Source: Vombatus ursinus (lineage: Eukaryota; Chordata; Mammalia; Diprotodontia; Vombatidae). From it: a stretch of DNA of 64,000 bases. Where the stretch lies: positions 4,392,833 through 4,456,832 of the forward strand of contig NW_020946557.1 of NCBI RefSeq assembly GCF_900497805.2, read 5' to 3'. Shown here piece after piece: positions 1-10,507 of this stretch. Under the pieces are notes generated by a model. That model saw only the letters and a program-made list of their open reading frames with translations. It had not been told where the DNA came from and searched no databases. Position numbers and translations under genes: made by a program. Numbering within the stretch: the stretch's first letter is position 1; each line of letters opens with the position of its first letter.

Positions 1-169
1 ATTTTTGGTTGTCACCCGAGTGAACATTCTACACATAGTAGTAGCCTGAGTTTCCTATTACATTGGACCATGAACTAGAGAGAGACTTCAAAATGGTCTT
101 ATTTCCTTTTTTTAAAAATTTATTTACATTTTCACTCCTTCTAATAAAGCATGTTCACCAATAGATTCT
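1..169. other. Unassigned edge sequence
   Basis: AT-rich sequence in which I recognise no repeat and no credible coding frame. Confidence 0.4.
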
Positions 170-345
170 GCATGAAAAGAAGCAGTACGGTACAAAGGAA
201 AGAGAGCTCTGAACTTAGAAACATGGCAACCAATCTCAGCCCTGTTACTTGTTACTAGGATGAATTTGAACACTCTGAACCTCAGTTTCCTCATCTATCA
301 AGTGAAGCAGTTATACTAAATGTCCTTTAATGTCCCTTTCAGGTC
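170..345 (+). repeat. CORE-SINE (MIR/THER type)
   Basis: A diverged MIR-type SINE in sense orientation. The signature words are 'cctcagtttcctcatctat' near 280-300, followed by a 'tccctttcaggtcta' segment. The tRNA-like head is weak. Old and non-functional. Confidence 0.65.
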
Positions 346-1434
346 TACGTCTTTGACAAGATGATGTCCAAAAGCCATTTCAAAACTACTTCTATAATCC
401 CTAAAGCATTTATGATTACTAAGGCAGATGTTGAAAACAGAGATGAGGGTATTTCAAAGAGCATAAGTTTTAGAAATGTGTTAAGAGCTATTGTGGCAAG
501 GTAAAACATATAGAAGAGAAATACAGTTTTGGGAGATAGAAATATAGATAATATATGCTAGAGTTTCTTTTTTGTACCCCTAAATTCATTATTAAGGCTG
601 TCAAGAGAAAAGAATCTATCATAATTTCAAATAAGAAAAAAAACCAAAAATGCATTTATGAATACTTATAGCCTGATTCTTTTTGAATCTTAAGTAGAAA
701 ATGATATATTGACTTCAGAAACAATCACATCTAAATATACTGTGTATGTGAGGGGCATTTCCTCCATTTCCTTTAAATGTTTCAAATAGGAAATAAAGAC
801 TTTTATGCTCAAAAAGACTATTCCATTACAGATAGTAAATAATAGGATGCACCTCCAATAAATATCCAGCTGAAGATACTTATGTATATGTTAAAAAGGA
901 ACACTATTACACTAAACATTTTTTAAAAAGAAATAATTTAGCAACATAGTACACAAGTAAGATTTTCATGATTGTTTAACACAACCAACCTTGATCTTTT
1001 TTGTGTGTGTGGCATACAGTCCTAGGTAATTCTTTATTCACTAAAATAGGACAAAAATTGAGCTGGAATCTAATAAATGAATTTGGTACTGAAAAGGACC
1101 ATGGATAAAAAAAATCCTAGCATAATATTGTTAATTTGAGTATTCTGTCTTCTCTACTACTATCAATGTAACAGCTATGGGTGTCCGAGGAATGAGCTAC
1201 CAAAATGAGGCTCCAAGAGAAGAATTCTACCAATAGTTGACTTTAATTCTTTTGGCACAGAGAGTGTAATATAAATGCTAAATAAGAATTAATATCTAAG
1301 AGGAAATACTTTTGTCAGAAGGGAAAACAAAATGAAATGTATTAGCCATTTGATAAAGAGAACCACTGAGTTTATAGAGTACACATATGAAGAACATATG
1401 AAGAATAGAATGTTGAAGTATGTTTTGTTCATAT
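346..1434. other. Unassigned AT-rich stretch
   Basis: About 1.1 kb of AT-rich sequence with no reading frame, repeat signature or RNA gene that I can support. Confidence 0.4.
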
Positions 1435-1572
1435 AATAACAATAACAATGCTTTTATTTTTAAAATGTAGCTTCACAGTTTGAAAAGCAGTTGCAATATC
1501 ATCTCATTTGTCTTCCTAGTACTGTTATCTACATTTTGCAGAGGAGGAAACTGAGGTAACTGATAAGTAAAA
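1435..1572 (-). repeat. MIR-type CORE-SINE fragment
   Basis: Antisense MIR remnant. It reads 'atatcatctcattt' and then 'gaggaggaaactgaggtaac', the reverse complement of the MIR 'cctcagtttcctcatctgt' core. It is flanked by about 220 bases of unassigned sequence up to the next L2 end. Confidence 0.6.
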
Positions 1573-1794
1573 GTCTAAATTAACTTCTAATAGGCATTTG
1601 TTTCAGGGAGAAACAGATAGTCATCAAAATAATTTTGAGAAGTTCAGCCCCTGGTAAATCCTGTAATAAGAAATCTTTCAGCTATAGTTGTGATCTATAG
1701 CTAAAACATTTTTTCAGTTTCTATGTCAAATAACAGGAGCTGAAATATTAGACTTTTTTTCTTTATAAAATTTAGCTTCTCTCTGAAATAAAAT

Positions 1795-1912
1795 ATTCAG
1801 TAGAACATGAGCTCCATTAAGGCAGGACCTTTCTTTTTGCCTTTTTATCCCTATCACAATGACTGGCAGATCAGAAGTGCTTATAAAATGTTTGTTAAAT
1901 TGAATTAATTTT
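1795..1912 (+). repeat. L2 LINE 3' end
   Basis: Matches the L2 3' terminus pattern: 'gagctccattaaggcagga', then 'atccctatcac...tggca', then 'gtgcttataaaatgtttgtt'. Only the last ~120 bases of the element are present, as is usual for old 5'-truncated LINEs. Confidence 0.7.
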
Positions 1913-2079
1913 CTTTCTCAGGAATTTTAAAGGGATATGAAGGGGGGACACATATCCTCCCTGACCATTCCAATGTGTTTGGGTGGCATAAAAGGGAAGG
2001 TTATAGAAAACATGAATCTTCTCTCTCCCAAATTCCTAATTCTATCCTGAATTCCAGGACTTAAATTCATAGGGTTATA

Positions 2080-2290
2080 AGATAATAGATTATAGAATTG
2101 AAAGGAAACCTATTGAGCATTCAATTCAACCTCTTCATTTTATACTTGAGAAATCTATGGCAATGAAAGCTTTAATCATTTATCCAAGGTCACACAAGTA
2201 AAAGGTAGCAGGAGAGATTAGAATTCAGGACCTATGATTCCAAATCCAGTATTTTCCCCATAATACCACAATGTTGAGGAAGCTAGTTGG
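2080..2290 (-). repeat. CORE-SINE (MIR/MAR type), antisense
   Basis: Antisense CORE-SINE: 'atagaattgaaaggaaacc', then 'tatccaaggtcacacaagta', 'gaattcaggacctatgattc' and a trailing tRNA-like part ending near 'ataccacaatg'. These reverse-complement the usual tRNA B box, CORE and 3' segments. Confidence 0.6.
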
Positions 2291-2429
2291 CTTTTCTACA
2301 TGTTTATTCGAGCACTTTGTAATCGAAAAACAAAGCAAGCTGCAATTCTCTGATATATAGCAGAAAAAAAAGAGAAGCTTAAAAGAAAACAGTGATCATA
2401 ATTATAAACAAATTTAAAAGAATGTGTTC

Positions 2430-3060
2430 TCTTATCTCTTTGAAAATAAGGACAGGAACTGACATATACTCCAAGGAGGTTAAGGATAGAAATGAGCATC
2501 CCATACACACCAAAGTATTTATAACAACACTTTGTGTGGTAGTAGAGAACTAGAAAGAACATAGATGCCCATTGATTAGGGAATTGTGGTACATGGATTT
2601 AATGAAATATTAATTCACCACAAAAACAATGAATATGAAAAATTCAGAGAAGAATGGGGATACTCATATGATCTAATGCAGGTTGAAATAAGCAGAAGCA
2701 GGCAAACAATATATACATGACTACAGCAAGGGAAACCAAAAAACAAAACAAAACAGCCCAATGGTATTCTGTATAATTATAATGACCAACCTTGGATATA
2801 GAGAAGAGATGAGAAAACATAACTTCCTCCCTTTGTTTCAGAGGGAGTGGATTGTAGATATGGAAAATGGCATACAATTTGGGACTTAGTTGAAGTGTTT
2901 GATCATTTTTTAAAACTGATTTTTATTCTCTCTTTTATTCTATAAGATTTGCTGGGCAGGAGAGGGACATATTTAGAAAAGAAGGTAATGTAAAAGAGAT
3001 ACAATTAAAATTTAAAAATGAGAAATGAGATGGGGAAGGAAAAATCATTTTAATGTAAAT
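2430..3060 (+). repeat. Old L1 3' end
   Basis: Sense 3' end of an L1. The line 'gatgcccattgattagggaa' followed by 'ttgtggtacatgg', 'gaatatgaaaaattcagaga' and 'gcaggttgaaataagcagaa' is the marsupial version of the segment seen at 4980, 19080, 42500 and 46240. It is strongly diverged and 5'-truncated. An antisense frame over 2296-2562 is a chance shadow. Confidence 0.65.
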
Positions 3061-3694
3061 ATAAAAAAGAATATGTATATACTCATAAGGAGCACTGAAG
3101 AAGGGTAGAAAAAAGAATGAGGAACTAGGGATTGTTTTTCCTTCTCTTTCACTGTAGCCCAAATCTGCTGCTTTGATTTTCAGGAATGATGTTGTTAACA
3201 GTATACAGTAGCAGAAGAGCAATAGCATCAATATTTCAGTGTTTTTTTTTAACCTAAAGCTAACTGACTAGGATCATCAGTGGTGAGTCATTTTTAGTTA
3301 TCTATCTTGTATCATGAAATATCTGTAGAGCTGGTGAGTGATTGAGATCTAGGAGCTTTTCTGCTTCAAGATTTTACCATTTTTACTTATTTTGATGACT
3401 TTTTGAGAATGGAATAGCAAAACCTAGTTCAATGAAAATATTAGTACCAATCCATTTCCTGTATTAACGACTGGTTATAGTGCATCACCATTTCTGTTAC
3501 GAGGATGTACTTAGCCTTGTCTCATTCTCTTCCCCTATGATTAGCATCATGGGTCTGGAAAACCACACAATTAAAGTGTTTAAGTATGACATAAATGATG
3601 AGACTGTGTATATCTTCATGTTAATCTTTTTCTAAAGAGAGTTGTCAGTGAGGCTGGGTGGACTTAGTGCTATTCTTTTGTAAACATTTAAATT
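3061..3694. other. Unassigned stretch
   Basis: No repeat family recognised; no coding frame beyond chance length. Confidence 0.4.
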
Positions 3695-3905
3695 GAGGCA
3701 GGGCCCTGGTGTGGAATGAGCTCTGGACTTAGAGTCAAGATCTGAGTTCAACTCTCAGCTCTGATGTTCCCTGTGTGAATATGATAAGTTACTTAACCTT
3801 TTGGGAGGAGGTATCTTAATTTTCTCATCTAGAAAATGACAATAATATCTGGTTTATACTGTGGCTATGAAGAAAACACTTCATAAAATACTGCATGGAA
3901 GGGAG
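3695..3905 (+). repeat. CORE-SINE (MIR type)
   Basis: Sense MIR-like element: a tRNA-like head with 'ggacttagagtcaagatctg' and 'gagttcaactctcagctctg', then 'agttacttaacctttt', 'ttttctcatctagaaaatga' and an 'aaaacacttcataaaatact' tail. Confidence 0.7.
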
Positions 3906-4769
3906 TTATTTTCATAAATTACTGACTACCTGGAATATGAATGATTTTCTTTGAAACTTTGCATTTTCTGACTTTGAGGACCATATGCAACATATATAAA
4001 TAATTTATTTTCCTTTTATTTCTGCAACCATCCTGCCTGCAATCCTGACTTCAAGGTCACCATGGCTAGAATTCTCAGGTCCCATGAGGATCATTCTCTG
4101 GCACCTGAAATTGAGGAGGACAAACAATACAGAACAGAATCAAAGATCTGCAGGCTCATTTCTCAGAGTTGGGGTGAAGGAGAAGGGGAAGGAAACCTTT
4201 TTACTGGTTCATTTCATGGTGCCCATGGTATTGGTGAACTATGATCTTCAGCCTCTGGATACAGCAGCTGTAGTGGCCAAAAAGCAGAAAAGAGAGGGAT
4301 TAGCTCAGTCTCACCAGTTTTAAAGATCAGTCAAAGGAGGCTACCTTACACACTAATAGGGGAATGCAGAGGCCTCTATGTGAGGCAATCAGGACATGCT
4401 CCAAAGGCCCCTTGGGGGTACCTTCATGTTAGGCAAACAGCACTTGTCTAGACAAGCCCAGATTACACAAGTACTTAGAGTCTTCATTTTTATTTTATAA
4501 ATGATTTGAATTTTCAGCTGTGTGCACAGGACAACCACATATCCTATAAGAAAAGTTCAAAAATGTAATTCTATCAAATCAACAAATATTTTTAAAAATG
4601 CCTACAATGTGAAATGGCAATGGTTATAGCCTCTTCTATTTTTCTTTTCTCTCTTATCTCTCTTCCCTCCCTCTCCTAAATTCCTCTCTTATTCCCTATC
4701 TCTGTCTTCTTCTCCTTTTGCTTTTCCTTTAACTTTTCAGCTTGTCTTGATAGCCATTCTTTTCAGGAT
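3906..4769. other. Unassigned stretch with small ATG frames
   Basis: Mostly single-copy-looking sequence. An ATG at 4062 sits in a good translation context and opens 60 codons; an overlapping frame opens 79 codons at 4084. Neither resembles a known domain, no splice context is evident, and the amino acid composition is unremarkable, so I do not call a gene. A pyrimidine-rich tract lies at 4640-4740. Confidence 0.4.
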
Positions 4770-5475
4770 GGTGGAATACACTAAAGAATCCATTAATGAT
4801 GGAACTGTGAATTATTCTGATCATCCTGGAAAACAATTTGGAATTCTACAACTAAGCCATTCATAGCCTTTGAATCAGAGTTCCCACTTTTAGGCTTATA
4901 TTGAAAGGGGAGCAAAGGCAGAAAGGTCCCATATATAGCAAAAGTTTTTTGTAGCAAAATAAGTTGAAAACAAAGTTGCTGCCCATTAATTGGGGAATGA
5001 CTGAACAAATTATGGCATACGGAAGTAACAGAATATTATTGCACCATAAGGAACAACAAATTGGAGGAATTCACAGAAACATGGAAAGACTTGTATGAAC
5101 TGATGATACAGAATTGAGAAAGTATAACCATAGATCTTACATAAAAATTAGTACAGAGATATAAATGAAAAGAACACTAAAACAAATCTCAATGCCATGC
5201 AATTGTAATGACTATTTGTCATCCTTCAGGAGAGATTTACAAATGTAGCTCCTTATTTTCATTGGAGAACTGGACTGTGGATACAGAATGTTTAATATGA
5301 TGTAAGATAGGATTGCTATGTCTTTTTCACTTGACTTTTTTTAATTGCAAGGAATGCTTCATTCCCTGTGTGTTTGCATGTTTGTGTTTATGTGTGTGTG
5401 TAATTGTGGCGGTAGTGGTGGTGGGTATCCTAAAATGACTGATGTAAAAACAAAAAGAAAACTGTAAAAAATGAT
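4770..5475 (+). repeat. L1 3' end
   Basis: Sense L1 3' region: 'gaactgtgaattattctgat' (end of ORF2), 'attaattggggaatgactga', 'acatggaaagacttgtatga', 'actgatgatacagaattgag', then a diverged 3' UTR with a TG-rich patch near 5360-5420. It is 5'-truncated. Confidence 0.75.
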
Positions 5476-5707
5476 ACTGAGGTTTGAATACCATTCTTTA
5501 CGTGAAGTTGTTGAAATGAGTTTATTTTGTTATCTCTTTTTCAAAAAGCACATTACAGAACATTTTACCCTGTTTTCAGAACTGCTCGAGATGATCAATA
5601 AACTGACACAGAGATGGGTGGATTCAAACTTCAGGTTCGTTGTATAGAAAGCAGATGGTTAACAAATGTTAAGAAATCAATACACAAACTATTCAAGCCT
5701 TTCCAGG

Positions 5708-5738
<31 letters not shown>

Positions 5739-6167
5739 TTAATAAAGCAGTGAAACTCAGAATTCATTTATTCAATTTTCTCCTTCAATCTGAACAATTT
5801 TGATAACATTCCTTTAATTTCCTTGCTCCAATTTGTTCATTGACTGAGAGTATATCTACACACATTTAACAAAGTGGCTGATATTTCTGGCCATTCTCAC
5901 AATCAATTATACATCGATCAACTGATTGATCATGTAGCAGTCTGATTTGGCTGTTAAGACAACTCCAAGTACTAGACTGACTGTGCCATAGTCAAGTTAT
6001 TTCAGTTGTATAGACATGACAACAGACAGAAACTTTGAAAGATCTGTTAAATGACTCATCTCCTCAAATGACTATCTAACTAGAAAGTCTATGTTCCAAA
6101 CATAGTTTAATTTGAGTAGTCCATGTTTTCACAGGTTACAAAACTTAATTACACTAAAAAAATTGCG
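5476..6167. other. Unassigned stretch with (GT)n
   Basis: No gene or interspersed repeat recognised. It holds a pure GT dinucleotide run at about 5710-5738. Confidence 0.45.
5710..5738. repeat. (GT)n microsatellite
   Basis: About 14 uninterrupted GT units. Confidence 0.95.
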
Positions 6168-6179
6168 AAGTTGGGCATG
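6168..6179. repeat. Target-site duplication of HAL1 copy 1 (3' side)
   Basis: The 12-mer 'aagttgggcatg' is repeated exactly at 9182-9193, bracketing the HAL1. A length of 12 bp fits L1-machinery insertion. Confidence 0.85.
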
Positions 6180-6180
6180 G

Positions 6181-6436
6181 TTTTTTTTAAGATTCATTAA
6201 TTTATTTATTTTTAGTTTTCATCATTTACTTCCACAAGATTTTGAGTTCCACATTTTCTCCCCATCTCATCCCTCCCCCAACCCCAAGACAGTGTGCATT
6301 CTGAATACCTTTTCCCTTAATCTGCTCTCCCTTCTATCTCTCTCTCTTCTCTTATCCCCTTCCTATTCTATTTTCCTGTAGGGCAGGATAGATTTCTATA
6401 CCCCATTGCCTGTATATCTTATTTCCCAGTTGCATA
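6181..6436 (-). repeat. HAL1 distal 3' UTR module (A)
   Basis: Outermost 3' part, read on plus as 'tttagttttcatcatttact', 'tccacaagattttgagttcc' and a C-rich tract. It is shared with copy 3 (from 61720) but missing from copy 2. Its G-rich/purine strand resembles the next module (6437-6800), as if two L1-type 3' ends were stacked. Confidence 0.7.
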
Positions 6437-7001
6437 TGAAAACAATTTTTTAACATTTGTTTTTAAAATTTTGGGTTCCGAATTTTTTCCCTTCCTCCCT
6501 CCCCACCCATTTTCATTGAGAAGGCCAGCAACTCCATACAGGTTATACTTGTGCAGTCATGCAAAACATTTCCATAGTAGTCATACTGTGGAAAATGAAC
6601 TATATTTCCCTTCATCCTATCCTGTCCCCTATTTGTTCTATTCCCTCTTTTGACCCTGTCCCTCCTCAGAAGTGTTTGCTTCTGATTACCCCCTCCCCCA
6701 ATCTATCCTCTCCTCTATCATCCCCCACTCTCTTGTCACCTTACCCCCTATTTTCCTTTTGGATAAGGTAGCTTTCCATACCCAATTGAGTGTGTATGTT
6801 ATTCCCTTTTTAAGCCAAACTCCATGAGAATAAGATTCACTCATTCCCTCTCACCTTCCCCCATTTCCCCTCCACTGTAAAGCCTTTTCTTGTCTGTTTT
6901 ATGTGAGATAATTTACTCCATTTCACCTCTCCCTTTCTCCTTCTCCCTCACTCCTTAATTTTATTCTCCAGATATCACCCATTCATCTTCAACTCACTCA
7001 G

Positions 7002-7005
<4 letters not shown>

Positions 7006-7070
<65 letters not shown>
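7006..7070. repeat. (TC)n(TATC)n microsatellite inside HAL1
   Basis: A TC run to 7050 and then five TATC units. The same point of the element carries a short (TATC) run in copy 2 (37058) and a long one in copy 3 (62690). Confidence 0.95.
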
Positions 7071-7208
7071 CACAAATATAATTTTATCTCTCTAACTACT
7101 CTAACACTGACAAAGGACTCATGAGTTACAAATATCATCTTTTCATGCAGAATGTAAACAGTTCAGCCTTAATAAGTCTCTTATGATTTCTCATTCCTGT
7201 TTACCTCT

Positions 7209-8296
7209 TCATGTTTCTCTTGAGTCTTGTATCTGAAAGTCAAATTTTCTATTCAGCTCTGGTCTTTTCATCAAGAATGCTTGAAAGTCCTCTCTTTCAC
7301 CGAATGTCCACTTTTTCCCCTGAAGGATTGTGCTCAGTTTTGTTGGGTAGGTGATTCTTTGTTGTAATCCTATCTCCTTTGCCCTCCAAAATATCATATT
7401 CCAAGCCCTGTGGTCCCTTCATGTAGAAGCTGCTAAATCTCATGTTATGCTGATTGTGCTTCCACAATACTTGAATTGTTTCTTTCTCACTGCTTGCAAT
7501 ATTTTCTCCTTCATCTGGGAGCTCTGGAAGTTGGCTACAATATTCCTAGGAGTTTTCCTTTGAGGATTTCTTGCAGGAGGTGATTGGTGGATTCTTTCCA
7601 TTTCTATTTTTCCCTCTAGTTCTAGAATATCAGGGCAGTTTTCCTTGATAATTTCTTGAAAGATAATATCTGGGCTCTTTTTATGATCATGGCTTTCAGA
7701 TAGTCCCATAAATTTTAAATTCTCTCTCCTGGATTTATTTTCCAAGTCAGTTGATTTTCCAATGAGATATTTCACATTGTTTTCAATTTTTTCATTCTTT
7801 TGGATTTGTTTTACAGTGTCTTGATTTCTCAAATTGTCACTAGATTCCAATTGTTCCATTCTAATTTTTAAGGAAGTATTTTCTTCAGTAAGCTTTTGGA
7901 CTTCCTTTGCCATTTGGCCAATTCTACTTTTGAAGGCATTCTTCTCCTCATTGGCTTTTTGGACCTCTTTTGTCATTTGGGTTAGGCTATTTTTTAAAGT
8001 GTTATTTTCTTTAGTATTTTTTTAGGTCTCCTTTAGCAATCTGTTGACTAGTTTTTCATGATTTTCTTGTATCACTCTCATTTCTCTTCCTAGTTTTTCC
8101 TTTATTTCTCTTACTTGCTTCTCAAAATCCTTTTTGACCTCTTCCCTGGCCTGGGACTGATTCATATTTTTCTTGGAGGCTCTGGATGTAGTAGCTTTTT
8201 TTTTTTGTTGTCTTCTTCTGGTTGTATGTTTTGATCTTCTTTGTTACCAAAGAAAGATTCTATGGTCTGACTTTTTATGTGCCTTTGTTTGATCAT
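7209..8296 (-). pseudogene. HAL1 ORF1 (L1 ORF1p-like), broken
   Basis: Encodes an L1 ORF1p-type nucleic-acid-binding protein, about 360 codons in the ancestor. The N-terminus (ATG at 8296) reads 'SQTIESFFGNKEDQ'. A coiled-coil stretch follows ('QKANEEKN', 'AKEVQKLTEENTSLKIRMEQL'-type heptads, 7976-7840), then an RRM-like part ('RRENLKFMGLSESHD', about 7735-7690) and a C-terminal domain ('PRNIVANFQSSQMKEKIL', 7545-7490). The longest open piece is 7440-7976 (178 codons). An in-frame TGA follows 'STISIT', after which the frame is open again to 7209 ending 'FDFQIQDSRET'. The N-terminal part lies in another frame. Known ORF1p forms trimers and packages RNA; this copy is dead. Confidence 0.8.
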
Positions 8297-8500
8297 GATC
8301 CCAGTCAATTATTTGAGTTATAAACTCTTTGTTAAGGTAGGGGTCTAATTCCAGTGTGGAGAATGTACTGTCCCAAGCTTCAGGGGTTTTGTGCAGCTGT
8401 TTTCAGAGATACTTCCAGAGACCAGCAAGTGTTCAGTTCTTCCAAGGTGGTATGAGAAGGGGTGAGGTGTTTGCTCCTTTCCTGGCCTGTGCTCTGGTCT

Positions 8501-8641
8501 ATGAGTGACCGCAAGCACTCTTTTCTGCCTTGGAACTGTGAAGGTGAGTCCCTCTCCACTGTTGCAACAAGCTCCTCCACGCCAGTGCTCCTCCTTGCCC
8601 CAGGACTGCCACCCAGAACTATGACCCAGATCCAAGCATAA
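8501..8641 (+). other. ORF0-like antisense frame in HAL1 5' UTR (copy 1)
   Basis: An ATG-initiated 46-codon frame on the strand opposite HAL1, beginning 'MSDRKHSFLPWN' and containing 'PVLLLAPGLPPRT'. It aligns without gaps to the first 46 codons of a 129-codon frame at the same place in copy 2 (38453). Primate L1 has an antisense ORF0 in its 5' UTR; whether this is similar in function is inference. Confidence 0.5.
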
Positions 8642-9145
8642 GCAAAGCAAGAGAATCCTGCCTCAGCACCAGCAAAGAGATCCCTGCAATCCCCCTCTGA
8701 TCAGTCACTCAATTCCCCTTCAGTCTGTGAGCTGAGTTCTGGAAGCAGCTGCTACCCTGGGGCTGTGCCAGGACTGGGTCTGGGACTGAGCTTCTCTCTC
8801 ACTGCAGTCACAGACTTTTCTTACTGACCTTCTAAGTTGTCTTTGGTGTTTGTGGGTTTAGAAGTCTGGAAACTGCCACAGCTGCCTGTGATTCAGTCCT
8901 CTGAGGCCTGCTCCAGGTTCACTGAGGCCTGGCCTTTCCCAGTGTGCATGCCCATGATAAACTGCATTTCTCTCCCAGCCTGGTGTGATAGACCTTTCCA
9001 ATCAACCATCCAGGTTGTCTTGGCCTGAAAGTTTGTTTCACTCTGTTTTTTTGTGGGTTCTGCTGCTCTAGAATTTGTTTAGAGATATTTTTTACAGGTA
9101 TTTGGAGGAGTTTGGGGGAGAGCTCAAGCAAGTCACTGCTTTCAG

Positions 9146-9163
9146 TCCACCATCTTGACTCTG
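9146..9163 (-). promoter_or_regulatory. YY1-like site at HAL1 5' end
   Basis: On the element strand 'cagagtcaagatggtggac' lies within the first ~25 bases. It has the AAGATGG core of a YY1 site and sits where human L1 has its YY1 site. Copy 2 has the same arrangement at 39077-39100. Confidence 0.5.
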
Positions 9164-9181
9164 CCCCCTGCAACCTTATCC

Positions 9182-9193
9182 AAGTTGGGCATG
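9182..9193. repeat. Target-site duplication of HAL1 copy 1 (5' side)
   Basis: Second copy of 'aagttgggcatg'; see 6168-6179. Confidence 0.85.
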
Positions 9194-9208
9194 TTTTTAA
9201 GGTGTTTT

Positions 9209-9454
9209 AGGGAAGCTAGGTGGTGCAGTGGATAAGGGCTGGGCCTAGAGTCAGGAAGATATCTTCCTAAGTTGAAATCTGGTCTCATTTACTTACTAGC
9301 TGTGTGACCCCTGGGCAAGTCATTTAACCTTTTTTATCTCAGTTTCCTCATCTGTAAAATAAGTTGGAGAAGGAAATGGCAAACCACTCCAGTATCTTTG
9401 CCAAGAAAACTCCAAATGAAGTCACAGAGATGACTAAAAAGGTGACTGAGTGAC
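9209..9454 (+). mobile_element. tRNA-derived SINE with RTE (BovB-like) tail
   Basis: tRNA-like head ('ggaagctaggtggtgcagtg'), a middle with 'gctgtgtgacccctgggcaa', and a 3' part 'aaatggcaaaccactccagt' plus 'gtcacagagatgact' that matches BovB/RTE 3' ends. It is flanked by a perfect 12-bp duplication 'ttaaggtgtttt' (9197-9208 and 9455-9466), so the insertion is complete. It would be moved by the RTE LINE whose tail it shares. Confidence 0.85.
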
Positions 9455-9466
9455 TTAAGGTGTTTT

Positions 9467-10492
9467 GACTTAGTATGAAAAAAAGATGTTTGACCTTCCT
9501 CTCAGCACACACATAATCTAAAGTAGGTGTGAATAATTAGGAATGTAGAATGCTAAATCAGAATTGTGGGAAATTACAATTTTTGTCCTTCAGAGTTGAA
9601 GTTCATATTGTTTGCCATGCATTTCCTGTACTTGAAGTTTGTGGAAATGTTAAAAGTGAATACAGTTTACCCTGTGCCATACTTTATACTAGCATATGAA
9701 TTTCTCAGAATGATTTTCTTCTCTAAGACAATTACCTAGGATTATTTTATAGATTAGTTGCTCGTATCCATCAGTGGGGGGAGGTTCTATACTAGTATAC
9801 CCAATGTTAATTAATTCATGGGTATAGATTACATATACCACTCCACAAACAAATTTTTGCAATTTGGTCTTCTATCTTTCCACTCAATTGGGTGGAATGA
9901 GAACCATTTTTTTTTTCCATTTTTTTGAGTGAGAGTCGTTTTTTCCAAAGTTTCAAAGATCTCTTAATTGCCAAATCTGATGGCCTTTTTTCAACCCTTT
10001 TTTGTTCTTTACCTCTTTGTAGGATTTGTTATGTTGAGAATCCTCTCCTCTTAGATACTCCCCTCTTTTTGGATTTGCAGACATTGCTCTCTCTTTGTTC
10101 ACCTCCTACTGATTTGCCTACTCCTTCTCAGTCTCTTTTGCTACAATCAACATACATATACCATGCTCTAACTATTTGCAAACCTTCTCCTAACTTATTT
10201 TTGATGAACTTAGATGACATCAATGCAATCCATCACCAGGTCAATGCTTAAAGTCTTTCCAGCTTGGTAAGCTTGGACCATCCAGACTTTGTGTGCTGAT
10301 TCAAGACCCTAATGTCATGTCCACACCACAATGAGGCATCAAGGCAGGGCTTTAGTGGGGGATAAAGATCATTAGAGTATTGATTATTCTTAGTAATGAT
10401 ATATGTACTAGCTAAAAATGTTTATTGAAACTGTCTTATTTTACAGTTACCCAGGATCACTACCTTCTCAATTAGGAATTCCCTGGTGTCCT
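9467..10492. other. Unassigned stretch
   Basis: About 1 kb in which I recognise no repeat. A frame of 108 codons at 9925 lacks any domain or codon signal and is treated as chance. Confidence 0.4.
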
Positions 10493-10507
10493 AAAAAGTC
10501 TAGTGTA

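Larger units (their letters stand above)
6180..9181 (-). mobile_element. Full-length half-L1 (HAL1) element, copy 1
   Basis: An about 3-kb non-LTR element in antisense. On its own strand the order is: a 5' UTR starting 'ggggcagagtcaagatggtg' near 9169; ORF1 from 8296 down to about 7209; then directly a purine-rich 3' UTR down to a poly(A) tail (T-run at 6181). No ORF2 (endonuclease/reverse transcriptase) lies between ORF1 and the 3' UTR, and two other copies at 36.4 and 61.7 kb share this layout, so the lack is a family trait. HAL1 elements are known L1 derivatives that carry only ORF1 and use L1 ORF2 protein. A perfect 12-bp target duplication flanks it. About 12 extra bases ('gcaaccttatcc' on the plus strand) sit between the expected 5' end and the duplication. 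Confidence 0.85.

Noticed and set aside
4062-4323. ATG frames of 60 and 79 codons in good start context
   Set aside because: No domain, no splice signals I trust, and two overlapping frames of similar length suggest chance.
7006-7070. CRISPR-like or minisatellite array
   Set aside because: A simple dinucleotide/tetranucleotide run without spacers.
9209-9454. tRNA gene
   Set aside because: The tRNA-like head is part of a SINE with RTE tail and target duplication; no intact cloverleaf is evident.
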